Part shown: in pieces, positions 22,677-31,113 of the stretch | How positions within the stretch are numbered: position 1 is the first letter of the stretch | Layout: each line of letters opens with the position of its first letter | NCBI GenBank assembly: GCA_002746305.1 | Contig: NVWV01000005.1 | Span: 272,444-308,166, forward strand | Length of the DNA stretch: 35,723 bases | Origin: Bacteroidota bacterium | GTDB lineage: Bacteria; Bacteroidota; Bacteroidia; NS11-12g; UBA9320 | Reading direction: 5' to 3' | Position numbers and translations under genes: made by a program | Notes under the pieces: generated by a model | What the model saw: the letters and a program-made list of their open reading frames with translations, nothing else | Database searches by the model: none | Told to the model about the DNA's origin: nothing

Positions 22677-24530
22677 ATGAGTAGTCAGTTAAAAATAGTT
22701 TTAGCGGGTAATCCCAATTGTGGTAAATCTTCCCTGTTTAATGTACTTACAGGTCTAAAACAAAAAATAACCAATGTTCCTGGTACGACTATCGAGAATA
22801 AAGTAGGCCGTTTTAAGGTAGGTAAAAAGGAAATCAAGCTGGTTGATACACCAGGTACTTATAGTTTCAATCCTAAAAGTTTGGATGAAAAAGAGGCTGT
22901 AAAGGTTTTTTTTGAAGACCCTCTCCCAGATACTATTTTATATATAGCAGATGCGTCAAACCTAAAAAGAAACCTGTTCTATTTCAGTCAGTTAGCTCAA
23001 CATAAAATACCAATGGTTTTGGTCTTAAACATGTTGGACATTGCTGATTTCAAGGGTTTTGAGATAGACATTGATAGGTTGGAAAAGGAGCTTGGTATAC
23101 GTGTATTTAAAATCAATGCTAGAAATGGTGAGGGTACTGATGTATTAAAAAAAGCACTTAGTGAAGATCAGTTTGTACCTCATTATGCTTTTGGTAAGGA
23201 TAATGATCATACCCATGAATCACATTATGATTCTATAATTAAGTTACTAAATAAGACTACAACTTTAAAATCAAAGAGAGAGCTTATTTCCAACAAGATT
23301 GATGCTTACGCAACTCACCCAATTTTGGGTTATTTGATGTTCCTTGTTGTTTTATTAGTGATTTTCCAGAGTGTTTTTACTTTGGCATCCTATCCGATGG
23401 ACTGGATAGAGAATGGTTTTTCCATGTTCAGTGAGTTCTTGTCTCAGGTATTGCCAGAGGGTTGGGTTAAGAAATTAATAATAAATGGTTTGGTAGCGGG
23501 GATAGCAGGAGTGGTTGTTTTCGTACCGCAAATTGCCATTCTCTTTTTCTTTATGGGGCTATTAGAAGATACTGGGTATATGGCCCGTGTTAGCTTCATA
23601 ATGGACAAGATGCTACGTGGATTAGGTCTTAGTGGCAAGTCCGTGGTCCCTTTGTTGAGTGGGGCGGCCTGTGCTATTCCAGCTATTATGAGTACACGTA
23701 ATATTGAGAATTGGAAGGATAGACTTATTACTATTATGGTAACACCATTAATGAGTTGTTCGGCACGATTACCTGTCTATACGTTGCTTATTTCAATGGC
23801 AATCCCCAGTACATTGATCTTTGGGTTCATTAACTTACAGGCGTTGGTAATGCTTTCTATGTATGTCTTAGGAACGGTAGCTGCTCTAGTGGCTGCTGTG
23901 ATTTTTAAATGGATTATTAAGCATGATATTCCGTCATACTTCATTATGGAGCTGCCCATTTACCATGCACCTAGATGGAGTAATATATGGCTGAATTGTT
24001 GGCAGAAGTCTTTGAGTTTTGTGAAAGAAGCAGGTAAGGTAATTCTTATTGTATCAGTAGTCTTATGGTTTTTAGCGAGCTATGGGCCAAAACCAAATCA
24101 GACTTTTAGTATTCAAGAGTCAGTTGAATTGGAGAAAAGTTATGCTGGCCATTTTGGGAAAGCAATTGAACCTGGAATAAAGCCTATAGGTTTCAATTGG
24201 AAAATAGGAATTTCATTGATTACATCTTTCGCTGCAAGAGAAGTTTTTGTGGGCACAATGAGTACTATTTACAGTGTAGGTGATGAGGAAAATTTTGAGC
24301 AACTGCGGGAGAAAATGAAGAAGGATAGAACACCAGAAGGAGTCCCTATTTACTCTTTAGCGGTGGTCCTATCATTAATGGTTTTTTATGCATTTGCAAT
24401 GCAGTGTATGAGCACGCTTGCGGTGGTTTACAAAGAGACTCAGTCATTGAAGTGGCCTGTTATTCAGTTTGTCTATATGACTGGTCTAGCCTATTTAGGT
24501 AGTTGGGTTGTTTTTAATCTGTTTGGTTAA
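22677..24530 (+). CDS. feoB: Ferrous iron transporter FeoB
   Basis: This 617-aa inner-membrane Fe(II) importer has an N-terminal G domain. It contains G1 AGNPNCGKSSLFN, G2-like VPGTTIEN, G3 VDTPGTYSF and G4 LVLNMLDIAD; the K of the usual NKxD is M here, as in FeoB. The membrane part shows the two gate motifs PLLSGAACAIPAIMS and MSCSARLPVYTLL and the C-terminal FAMQCMSTLAVVYKET. At 617 aa it is on the short side of the family (usually 650-750), with a reduced GDI-like linker. It overlaps the sensor kinase gene by 17 bases, tail to tail. Confidence 0.96.
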   Translation: MSSQLKIVLAGNPNCGKSSLFNVLTGLKQKITNVPGTTIENKVGRFKVGKKEIKLVDTPGTYSFNPKSLDEKEAVKVFFEDPLPDTILYIADASNLKRNLFYFSQLAQHKIPMVLVLNMLDIADFKGFEIDIDRLEKELGIRVFKINARNGEGTDVLKKALSEDQFVPHYAFGKDNDHTHESHYDSIIKLLNKTTTLKSKRELISNKIDAYATHPILGYLMFLVVLLVIFQSVFTLASYPMDWIENGFSMFSEFLSQVLPEGWVKKLIINGLVAGIAGVVVFVPQIAILFFFMGLLEDTGYMARVSFIMDKMLRGLGLSGKSVVPLLSGAACAIPAIMSTRNIENWKDRLITIMVTPLMSCSARLPVYTLLISMAIPSTLIFGFINLQALVMLSMYVLGTVAALVAAVIFKWIIKHDIPSYFIMELPIYHAPRWSNIWLNCWQKSLSFVKEAGKVILIVSVVLWFLASYGPKPNQTFSIQESVELEKSYAGHFGKAIEPGIKPIGFNWKIGISLITSFAAREVFVGTMSTIYSVGDEENFEQLREKMKKDRTPEGVPIYSLAVVLSLMVFYAFAMQCMSTLAVVYKETQSLKWPVIQFVYMTGLAYLGSWVVFNLFG

Positions 24531-27500
24531 TTATAGGTACTACTAATTTTACCACAGTTCCCATACTACCATCTTCATTTTCAATATCAAATATTTTCAC
24601 ATCGAAATCGCCCTTTCCTTCACTCAAAATCTTTAACCTTTTTTGAGTCAGAGCCATTCCAGCAGAAGTATGTTTAGTACTCCTTTTCTCGTTCATTATT
24701 TTAGAGGCTTCTCGTCCGATTCCATTGTCTGTAATTGTACAGAGTAAGTGTCTTTTCTCTCGAGAGATTATAACATCCAAAGTCCTGTCTTGTTCCTTGG
24801 GGAGTAGTCCATGAACAATACTATTTTCTACAAAAGGTTGAATTAACATCGTTGGAATATTGGTTGTATCAACATCATCGATATTTCGTGTGGTTATACT
24901 ATACTCTAAGTTATTATCCATTCTCATTTTTTCCATTTCAAGATACAGATTTAACCATTCTATTTCGTCTGCTACAGAAATGTATTTTAACCTACTATTC
25001 TGTAAGATCTTTCGCATCAAACTTGCAAATTTACTAAGGTAGGTGTATGCTTCTCTTGGTTCCTTTTTTAGAATGAAATATTGGATACTATTTAGAGAGT
25101 TAAAGATGAAATGCGGATTCATCTGACTTCTAAGTGCTGCTAGTTCGGAATCCACCAACTGGAGTTTATATAGTCTTTCTATTTCTCGGGTTCGATACTT
25201 AAACAATGCATATATAAGACCTACAATTGATGAAATACTCAATATAATAAACCACCATTTTTGCCAGATGGGTGGATTTACAACAATTGAAAGATTGTCT
25301 GAACTTTTGGACCAATTGCCAAACTCATCTTCTGCAATTACCTGAAAAGTATAACTGCCGGGACTAAGTCTTGGATAAACAGCTGTATTGTTTTTACTTT
25401 TAATCCAGTCATTATCAAAGCCCTTTAACCTGTATTGGTATTCTACACCGGATGGATTGGGGTAGTATAAAGACATAAAGTCAATCTCCAGTCGGCTATT
25501 TAGAAAGCTAAGTTCAAGCCTGTCTGCTTCTTTACTGGTAAACTGTCCTCTAATGTCAGTGTAGTAAACAGGGGCTCCAGAAGTGTCGTACTTGATCTCA
25601 TTTGGTTTAAAAAAATTGAGTCCACTTACCCCACCAAAATAAGTATACCCATTACTACTTTTTAGAAATGCTCCCTCATTAAATTCGGTGCTTTGTAGAT
25701 AGTGCTTTGGCTTAAAGTTAATAAAACTTTTGTCGTACAAATTATAATTCACCAAACCGCTATTGGTTGATAACCAGGTTTCGCCTTTACCGTGATATAC
25801 TATTCCATAAACAGCATTATTAATAAGGCCGTCCTTTTCGGATATACTTGTAAATTTATTAGTCTTCAAATCAAAGATATTCAGACCTCCTCCGTACGTC
25901 CCGATTAGTAAGGTGTCATCATTTACCCATGCCAGAGACATAAGGTTGTTATTACTAATAGTTGTGCTATCCTCTGAGTCATGCTTAACAACCGTAAAGG
26001 TCATTGTATTCGGGTTGAAATATTGTAAGCCACCTCTGAAAGTAGCCAAGATTAGTAGATCTTTAGTAGGATGCTCCTCTATTTGGTAAATAGAGTTATT
26101 GCGGTTTATTTCATCTGCTCTGTAGTGGCTAAATGTGTTAGAACCAGAATCCTTTAGCGATAATCCGTATTCACTTCCAATCCAAAGTTGTCCTTTTTTA
26201 TCTTCGTATATATTTCTTATGGTATTGGATTTCAGTTTTCCATTTTGAACATTTGCAATCAAGGTCGCTTTTTCGGTATCTCTATCAAACAAGAAAATAC
26301 CATCTCTACCCGTTCCTATCCAAAAATTACCCTTTGAGTCTTCAAAAATGCATCGAACTGATGAGGTTTGGAACTGTCCATCAGAGAGTTTTGGATAAAT
26401 AGCGGCAATAGTATTATCTGGGTTGAGCTTCATTAAACCAGAAGAAAGTGTCCCTAACCAAATGGTCCCTTTTTTATCTTCGTATGTAAAATACATATTA
26501 CCGACATAGCTCTTATTTTCAAAGTCGAAGTACTGAAGCAGACCAAACTTATTTAGTAGGGGTGAATACTTGCTAATTCCAGAGTTGGTAAGTACCCAAA
26601 GAGTGTTTTGGTCATCCATGAAAAGGGATGTGACGTCATCATCAACCAGAGAGAATGGTCTTCGTTGACTTGCTTTATAGAGCTTTATAGCCCCATTCTC
26701 TAATCGCATTAGCCCTCCTCCTCCTGTACCAATCCAAGCTACTTTTTTATTTGTAAGAATACATTTGATATTTTTAATCAATCTTTTTTTAGGTGGGAGT
26801 TTAATTCTAATGATATTAGAAAAGTCGTTTTGTACAGTGTAAAGACCATTTTTGCTTCCGAGTAGAAATTGATCGCCGTATTTCGCAATACTGGTAAGGG
26901 ATAGATTCCTGTCTTCAAATATTTTTTCTGATGTAGTTAAGTCAGTTTTAAAGATTCTTGTACTAGTAATAAGATATAGGATACCTTGATCTACAAGCAT
27001 TCTATTTACTTCCTGGTCCTTTAGTAGTTGAATATTAACCTTTCTCAACTTTTTGAACTCTGGGTCGTACTGCCATAAACCACCGCCATCTGTATCAATA
27101 ATGATTCGGTTTTGATATAAAATTATTTGTTCGATTCTGTTGTCAAATTCGGGATAAACCGTTCGTAGATTCAAACTTACTATCCGTTCAGTCTTTACAT
27201 TCAGAATGTCTATATTACCTAGATTATTACCAATGTATAGTAATCCTTTGTGGGAGAGTAAGCTTGTAATATAACTATCCGTTAAGGTGTTGTTACTTCC
27301 CTCTTTGTATTTGAATATTTTAAAGTATTTACCATCATATCTATGAAGACCTTCTGCGGTGGCAATCCAGATATAGCCATTTTTATCTTTAGCTATAGCC
27401 GTAGTGGTACCCATAGATAGGCCATTATCTACGGTTATATTCTGGAAACGAATTGGATTTTGACCAAAAGTAAAAGCTACTTCTACGAGTAGAAGTAGCC

Positions 27501-27534
27501 CTAATAATATATGTCTTATTGTTCTATTATGCAC
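24514..27534 (-). CDS. Reg_prop/Y_Y_Y sensor histidine kinase (LytS-type)
   Basis: This 1006-aa membrane sensor has a signal peptide or first TM (ILLGLLLLVEVAFTF). A double beta-propeller of Reg_prop repeats (IWIATAEGLHRYDG, IWLGTLSSGLMKLN, FWIGTGRDGIFLFD, LWIGSEYGLSL; about 30-660) is followed by a Y_Y_Y domain (YQYRLKGFDNDWIKS, about 690-760). Next are a TM helix (WWFIILSISSIVGLIYALF, about 765-785) and a HisKA_7TM-like/LytS kinase with MNPHFIFNSLNSIQYFIL (phospho-His near 806) and an ATPase N-box ENSIVHG with DNGIGREA. The start is GTG, overlapping the LytTR regulator's stop by 8 bases, so the two are coupled. There is no receiver domain, unlike hybrid SusR-type sensors. The ligand is unknown. 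Confidence 0.93.
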   Translation of the reverse strand: MHNRTIRHILLGLLLLVEVAFTFGQNPIRFQNITVDNGLSMGTTTAIAKDKNGYIWIATAEGLHRYDGKYFKIFKYKEGSNNTLTDSYITSLLSHKGLLYIGNNLGNIDILNVKTERIVSLNLRTVYPEFDNRIEQIILYQNRIIIDTDGGGLWQYDPEFKKLRKVNIQLLKDQEVNRMLVDQGILYLITSTRIFKTDLTTSEKIFEDRNLSLTSIAKYGDQFLLGSKNGLYTVQNDFSNIIRIKLPPKKRLIKNIKCILTNKKVAWIGTGGGGLMRLENGAIKLYKASQRRPFSLVDDDVTSLFMDDQNTLWVLTNSGISKYSPLLNKFGLLQYFDFENKSYVGNMYFTYEDKKGTIWLGTLSSGLMKLNPDNTIAAIYPKLSDGQFQTSSVRCIFEDSKGNFWIGTGRDGIFLFDRDTEKATLIANVQNGKLKSNTIRNIYEDKKGQLWIGSEYGLSLKDSGSNTFSHYRADEINRNNSIYQIEEHPTKDLLILATFRGGLQYFNPNTMTFTVVKHDSEDSTTISNNNLMSLAWVNDDTLLIGTYGGGLNIFDLKTNKFTSISEKDGLINNAVYGIVYHGKGETWLSTNSGLVNYNLYDKSFINFKPKHYLQSTEFNEGAFLKSSNGYTYFGGVSGLNFFKPNEIKYDTSGAPVYYTDIRGQFTSKEADRLELSFLNSRLEIDFMSLYYPNPSGVEYQYRLKGFDNDWIKSKNNTAVYPRLSPGSYTFQVIAEDEFGNWSKSSDNLSIVVNPPIWQKWWFIILSISSIVGLIYALFKYRTREIERLYKLQLVDSELAALRSQMNPHFIFNSLNSIQYFILKKEPREAYTYLSKFASLMRKILQNSRLKYISVADEIEWLNLYLEMEKMRMDNNLEYSITTRNIDDVDTTNIPTMLIQPFVENSIVHGLLPKEQDRTLDVIISREKRHLLCTITDNGIGREASKIMNEKRSTKHTSAGMALTQKRLKILSEGKGDFDVKIFDIENEDGSMGTVVKLVVPIINQTD

Positions 27535-28234
27535 TAGCTAGAGCAGCTAAGAACATGTCTTTTCTTCTCTTAGATACACCTACGTTGTCTCCATTTGACA
27601 TGACTGCATGACTGCCTTCACCACGAATGTAAGTTTTTATTTCTGCTAAATTTACTAAGTAAGATTTATGACTTCTAAAAAAATTATAGTCCTTCAATCT
27701 GTTTTCATACTCCTTAAGGTTTTTAGAAGTAGTTATCCTATCTCCATTTTTTAGAAAGAAGTAAGTGTAAGCACCGTCTCCCTTACAGTAGAGAATATCT
27801 TCTGTTTTTAGGAACTGAAGTCCTTTGTTGGTAGATAATGATATTTGAGATTTTGTGTCTTTTTTGAGTCCTTCTTTGGTACGAGTTCTTACTCTTTCTA
27901 CGGCTCCTTGAAGATGTTCAATGCACACAGGTTTGAGTAAATAGTCAACCGCCTCTGAGCGAAAAGCTTTTACGGCATGTTCTTCGTGACCAGTAACAAA
28001 TATTACATTTTGATCTTTGTTTTTTAAGGATTCTAAAACTTGAAACCCATCACCATTTGCCAAGTGAATGTCTAAGAAAACTAAGTCAGGTTTGTGTTGA
28101 TCTATTGCACTGATACCTGTAAGAACTCCATCAGCTGTACCCACTATTTCTACATTTTCTACAAATGAGTCCAGAAGCAATTCCAAATTCTCTCTACTTT
28201 TTCTCTCGTCATCGATGATTACGGCTCTTAACAT
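27527..28234 (-). CDS. LytTR response regulator
   Basis: This 235-aa regulator has an N-terminal receiver (MLRAVIIDDERKSREN; phospho-Asp D55 in LVFLDIHL; Lys of DYLLKPV near 105) and a C-terminal LytTR DNA-binding domain (about 140-235; ILYCKGDGAYTYFFL, then FFRSHKSYLVNLAEI). It is the partner of the overlapping sensor kinase. The start MLRAVI at 28234 is chosen because the frame beyond (to 28309) overlaps the neighbouring T9SS gene and carries no receiver residues. The T-rich run just upstream (28241-28250) lies in the intergenic region. Confidence 0.94.
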   Translation of the reverse strand: MLRAVIIDDERKSRENLELLLDSFVENVEIVGTADGVLTGISAIDQHKPDLVFLDIHLANGDGFQVLESLKNKDQNVIFVTGHEEHAVKAFRSEAVDYLLKPVCIEHLQGAVERVRTRTKEGLKKDTKSQISLSTNKGLQFLKTEDILYCKGDGAYTYFFLKNGDRITTSKNLKEYENRLKDYNFFRSHKSYLVNLAEIKTYIRGEGSHAVMSNGDNVGVSKRRKDMFLAALASA

Positions 28235-28268
28235 AGTTTTCTTTTTTTTTAATGGGTGAAACAAAGAT

Positions 28269-28865
28269 TTAGCTCTTGATAAACTTGCGGGCCTCAATGT
28301 GATCCGCATATATCAATTGTATGAAGTAAGTACCTGCAGGCAATTGGGCTACATCTACACGTGGTGTAAAAAGAGCTTTTAAGTGCTCTTTCCCAGTGAT
28401 GTCAGCAATACGTATGCTAGAAGGTTCTATACTTGGTTTAATGTGAATTTCATTCACGGTAGGGTTTGGAAATAAGGTAAAATCTACGTGGTAGTTTTTC
28501 TTAAAAGTATTCCCAAATGCTACTTGTCCAGCAGCATCCAATAATGAAGTTGTACTTATACCGTTGCCATTTCCATTGCTAGAAATACCGTTATCTCCTC
28601 CAAGTGGGCTTCCTCCACCTAAATCTAAATCGTCAGGATTTTCCCAGTCTTCGAATACCAATGTATCATCACTGTTATTAGTCATATCACCTTTAAAATC
28701 AACGTCAAGAACTATACTATCAGTGAGTATAACCTTGTCTCCTTTATTAGATTTGTTTCCTTTCTTGTCGTCGTCATCTCCTCCTTCTGCAAAAGATACT
28801 CCCATGAACATCACAAAGGCAAATGCGAATGTTCCAAATCGTTTGAAGTATAACTTGTTGTTCAT
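28269..28865 (-). CDS. Small T9SS-exported protein
   Basis: This 198-aa protein has a signal peptide (MNNKLYFKRFGTFAFAFVMF) and an acidic, low-complexity middle (GGDDDDKKGNKSNKGDK; GGGSPLGGDNGISSNGNGNG). A C-terminal type IX secretion sorting domain follows (DFTLFPNPTVNEIHIKP ... LPAGTYFIQLIYADHIEARKF, about 130-198). It should be secreted or fixed to the cell surface. It lies upstream of the LytTR regulator on the same strand with a 34-base gap and may share its transcript. No enzymatic domain is seen. Confidence 0.88.
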   Translation of the reverse strand: MNNKLYFKRFGTFAFAFVMFMGVSFAEGGDDDDKKGNKSNKGDKVILTDSIVLDVDFKGDMTNNSDDTLVFEDWENPDDLDLGGGSPLGGDNGISSNGNGNGISTTSLLDAAGQVAFGNTFKKNYHVDFTLFPNPTVNEIHIKPSIEPSSIRIADITGKEHLKALFTPRVDVAQLPAGTYFIQLIYADHIEARKFIKS

Positions 28866-28997
28866 ATTGTAAAGATAACGAGAATTTATTGGCTTTTTAT
28901 GCTTGGAGTTCACAAACGGGAAACTTCAATTGAAAAGCGGTCAGAAATGACCGTACTATTAGTATGAATGCCGTTTCTACGGAAAATAATTCAAAAG

Positions 28998-29023
28998 AAA
29001 AAGGGGCCCAAAGACCCCTTTTA
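28998..29023 (-). terminator. Intrinsic terminator behind the TonB-type gene
   Basis: AAAAGGGG, an 8-base loop, then CCCCTTTT form a perfect 8-bp stem. On the minus strand it is followed by a T-rich run (TTTTTCTTTTG). It sits 72 bases beyond the stop of the 29095 gene. Confidence 0.75.
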
Positions 29024-29094
29024 TACTAAAAGCTAAGTTTATGAAAACTTTCTTACCGAATATGCGATAGATAGTTCCATAACCATGCCATTGT

Positions 29095-29787
29095 CTAGTA
29101 GACTTGAATTGTCAATGGTTGTCTCAAACGTACATGTGCTGGTCGACCATGGTTTTTGCCGGGTGTCCATGCTGGCATTTTCATATAGATTCGTTTAGCT
29201 TCTCTTTCGGTTCCAAGGCCGGGGTTTGAGTTTTCAAGTATTTTAAAATCAGATACTTGCCCGTTTTTATCAACGACAAATTCTAAGACTAATTTTACTT
29301 GATCAGTCATCTCAAACACGATGTCTGGAATATTATAATTATCAAGAATATACTTGTTCAGAGCTTTTTCTCCTCCTGGAAATTGAGGCAAAATGTCTGG
29401 GAAATCGACCACTAAAGTAGTCGAGTCTATTCTTGGTTTTACTACAATTTGTTTTATCGAACCAATTTTTGGCAAGGTAGGAAGGGCAATCTTTGTCTCT
29501 TTGGTTTCGAACAAAATGTCGATGACAGGTTTTATAATGGCAATAGGATTGAAGATACTTGCCACAGCTTGTACCTCTTGCTTTTGTGGTTCCACCAGTT
29601 GAGGTTCAATAATTACTCCAAGTACAAAGACTTCATCTTCTTTACCGTCTGTTATAAAGGGACCTTCAGGAATAGCTATTCTATAGCTAATGTTTAGAGC
29701 ATAGTTTACAAATAGTAAGGCTAGGATAATACCTATTTCAAATAGGATTATGCGATCTGGTTTTTTTCTGTTGGTTTTCGGTTGCAT
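29095..29787 (-). CDS. TonB C-terminal domain (energy transducer) protein
   Basis: This 230-aa protein has a basic N-terminus and one TM helix (IILFEIGIILALLFVNYALN), then a periplasmic linker rich in Val, Pro and Lys. The C-terminal TonB-like domain (about 135-230) has FPGGEKALNKYILDNYNIP, the KVxLxFVVDKNGQV-type motif and WTPGKNHGRPAHVRLRQPLTI. It is the usual Bacteroidota form that energises outer-membrane receptors. No ExbB/ExbD genes are adjacent, so its partner is elsewhere. Confidence 0.9.
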   Translation of the reverse strand: MQPKTNRKKPDRIILFEIGIILALLFVNYALNISYRIAIPEGPFITDGKEDEVFVLGVIIEPQLVEPQKQEVQAVASIFNPIAIIKPVIDILFETKETKIALPTLPKIGSIKQIVVKPRIDSTTLVVDFPDILPQFPGGEKALNKYILDNYNIPDIVFEMTDQVKLVLEFVVDKNGQVSDFKILENSNPGLGTEREAKRIYMKMPAWTPGKNHGRPAHVRLRQPLTIQVY

Positions 29788-29879
29788 AGGCTTTAAATTT
29801 TAAGTTACTGATACTTACACTTATTATAAAAGTGAGCTTACAGTGTTAATCCTATAACTTTCAGAAAGGTAAATGATGA

Positions 29880-29908
29880 TATAAAAAGTAAACGAATTGG
29901 TCAATTCG
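29880..29908 (-). terminator. Intrinsic terminator behind the thioesterase gene
   Basis: CGAATTG-GT-CAATTCG (29893-29908) is a perfect 7-bp stem. Read on the minus strand it is followed by TTTACTTTTTATA. It lies 20 bases beyond the stop of the thioesterase gene. Confidence 0.6.
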
Positions 29909-29928
29909 CTTTAGAAACGGACGAGTGT

Positions 29929-30327
29929 CTATTTTCTTTGTTTGTCTTTGTAGCGTTCTTTTACAATAGTGGGGATAGGTGTGGGCATTCCTTCTTCATC
30001 TATTCTTACGAAGGTGGTATTGGTAGTGACAACGACATCCTCTTCTCCTGTGTACACACTCACTTTACGAGCTTCTATTTTAAAGGTAAGAGATGTATTA
30101 CCCATGTGAGCTACTTCCCCATAGATACGGATCAAAAACCCTTCTTTAACCTTCTTTTTGAATACAAGTTCATCCACCTTAATGGTAACCATATTTGGAG
30201 TATGGCAGATGCTTACTGCCATAGCACTGGCTGCTTCGTCTATCCATGCCATCATAATTCCTCCAAAGAGATTTCCATGAACGCCTATGTCCTTGACCAT
30301 ACATACGTGAGTCGTGATTAATTGCAT
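29929..30327 (-). CDS. Acyl-CoA thioesterase (hotdog fold, YciA-like)
   Basis: This 132-aa enzyme cleaves acyl-CoA thioesters. The N-terminal MQLITTHVCMVKDIGVHGNLFGG, the catalytic segment IMMAWIDEAASAMAV and the FKKKVKEGFLIRIYGEVAHMG strand fit the hotdog acyl-CoA hydrolase (YciA/BFIT) family. The family uses a single catalytic Asp in the WIDEAA helix. No partner genes are nearby. Confidence 0.92.
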   Translation of the reverse strand: MQLITTHVCMVKDIGVHGNLFGGIMMAWIDEAASAMAVSICHTPNMVTIKVDELVFKKKVKEGFLIRIYGEVAHMGNTSLTFKIEARKVSVYTGEEDVVVTTNTTFVRIDEEGMPTPIPTIVKERYKDKQRK

Positions 30328-30543
30328 TGATGCGAAGGTAGGATAACACAGATGGTTAATACCAATGATATTGTTAATGATGTTATTACAAGAAACTATA
30401 GCTACTATGGAAAATAGTACTGGGAGTTTTGTCGCTTGGGTTCATCGATAATCTTTATCTTAGACTTTTCATATCACCTTCTAATTTGGATTCCATTTCT
30501 AATTATGTGCTTTCTTTGAAGTAACATTGGATTCTAGTAGTTA
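30328..30543. other. Intergenic region between divergent genes
   Basis: 216 bases of AT-rich sequence with no ORF of note. A -7-like TAACATTG (one mismatch to TAnnTTTG) at 30522-30529 precedes the 72-aa gene. Confidence 0.3.
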
Positions 30544-30762
30544 ATGGCAAAATTGGTTTTAAAAGAGCATATCGAACGAGGTATTGAAAAGTACAATGGT
30601 CAACCTGATTTGCATTTGCAACAATTGTTAAACACAGGAAAAATGGCTGCCGAAGTTTTTAGGTTTGAAGATGGTCGCTATTTGGTACTATATACGCTAA
30701 TGGATCAGGCATTTCTCTATGACTCCAAAGAGGAGTTGTTGGATAAGATTCAGCTGGATTGA
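30544..30762 (+). CDS. Small uncharacterised protein
   Basis: This 72-aa soluble protein (MAKLVLKEHIERGIEKYNGQ ... YDSKEELLDKIQLD) has mixed alpha-beta character with a core FRFEDGRYLVLYTLMDQAFLY. No family was recognised. It has an ATG start with good coding character and converges on the comM remnant with 9 bases between them. Confidence 0.6.
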   Translation: MAKLVLKEHIERGIEKYNGQPDLHLQQLLNTGKMAAEVFRFEDGRYLVLYTLMDQAFLYDSKEELLDKIQLD

Positions 30763-30771
30763 AAGAACAAT

Positions 30772-31107
30772 CTACCCACCCCAATTTTCCCAATGCAAAC
30801 TCCTGTATTGAATGGCTTCTGCCAAGTGTTCTATGGCGATAGATTCACTGTTTTCAAGGTCGGCGATAGTTCGACTTACTTTTAGGATACGGTCATATGC
30901 ACGTGCACTGAGATTTAGTTTTGCCATTGCATTTTTGAGCAATGCAGTTCCTTGGCTATCAATCTCACAGTACTTGCGAATCAAGTTACTTTCCATTTGA
31001 GCGTTGCTAAATAAAGGAAGTTCTTCAAAACGTTTGTTTTGAATTTCACGAGTTCGGATGGTATCAGGGGCATAAATATCATTTTCTGAGAAATGACTAT
31101 ATTTGAA
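30772..31107 (-). pseudogene. C-terminal remnant of comM/yifB (Mg-chelatase-like AAA+ helicase)
   Basis: The minus strand carries about 110 codons that match the C-terminal domain of YifB/Com[67 protein letters not shown] and QYRSL. The full protein is about 510 aa with an N-terminal Lon-like fold and an AAA+ ATPase, and none of that is present. The open frame ends at a TAA at 31108-31110, four bases short of the start of the T9SS metalloprotease on the other strand. The first part (KYSHFSEND ... DTIR) also looks comM-like, with a short internal deletion before TREIQ. Cause: truncation by insertion or rearrangement, or an assembly join. Confidence 0.75.
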
Positions 31108-31113
31108 TTAACT

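Noticed and set aside
28564..28872. 102-codon plus-strand Ser/Pro-rich frame
   Set aside because: Antisense of the Asp/Gly/Asn-rich T9SS protein; composition follows from that.
29938..30321. 127-codon plus-strand frame opposite the thioesterase
   Set aside because: Exact antisense shadow of the thioesterase gene.
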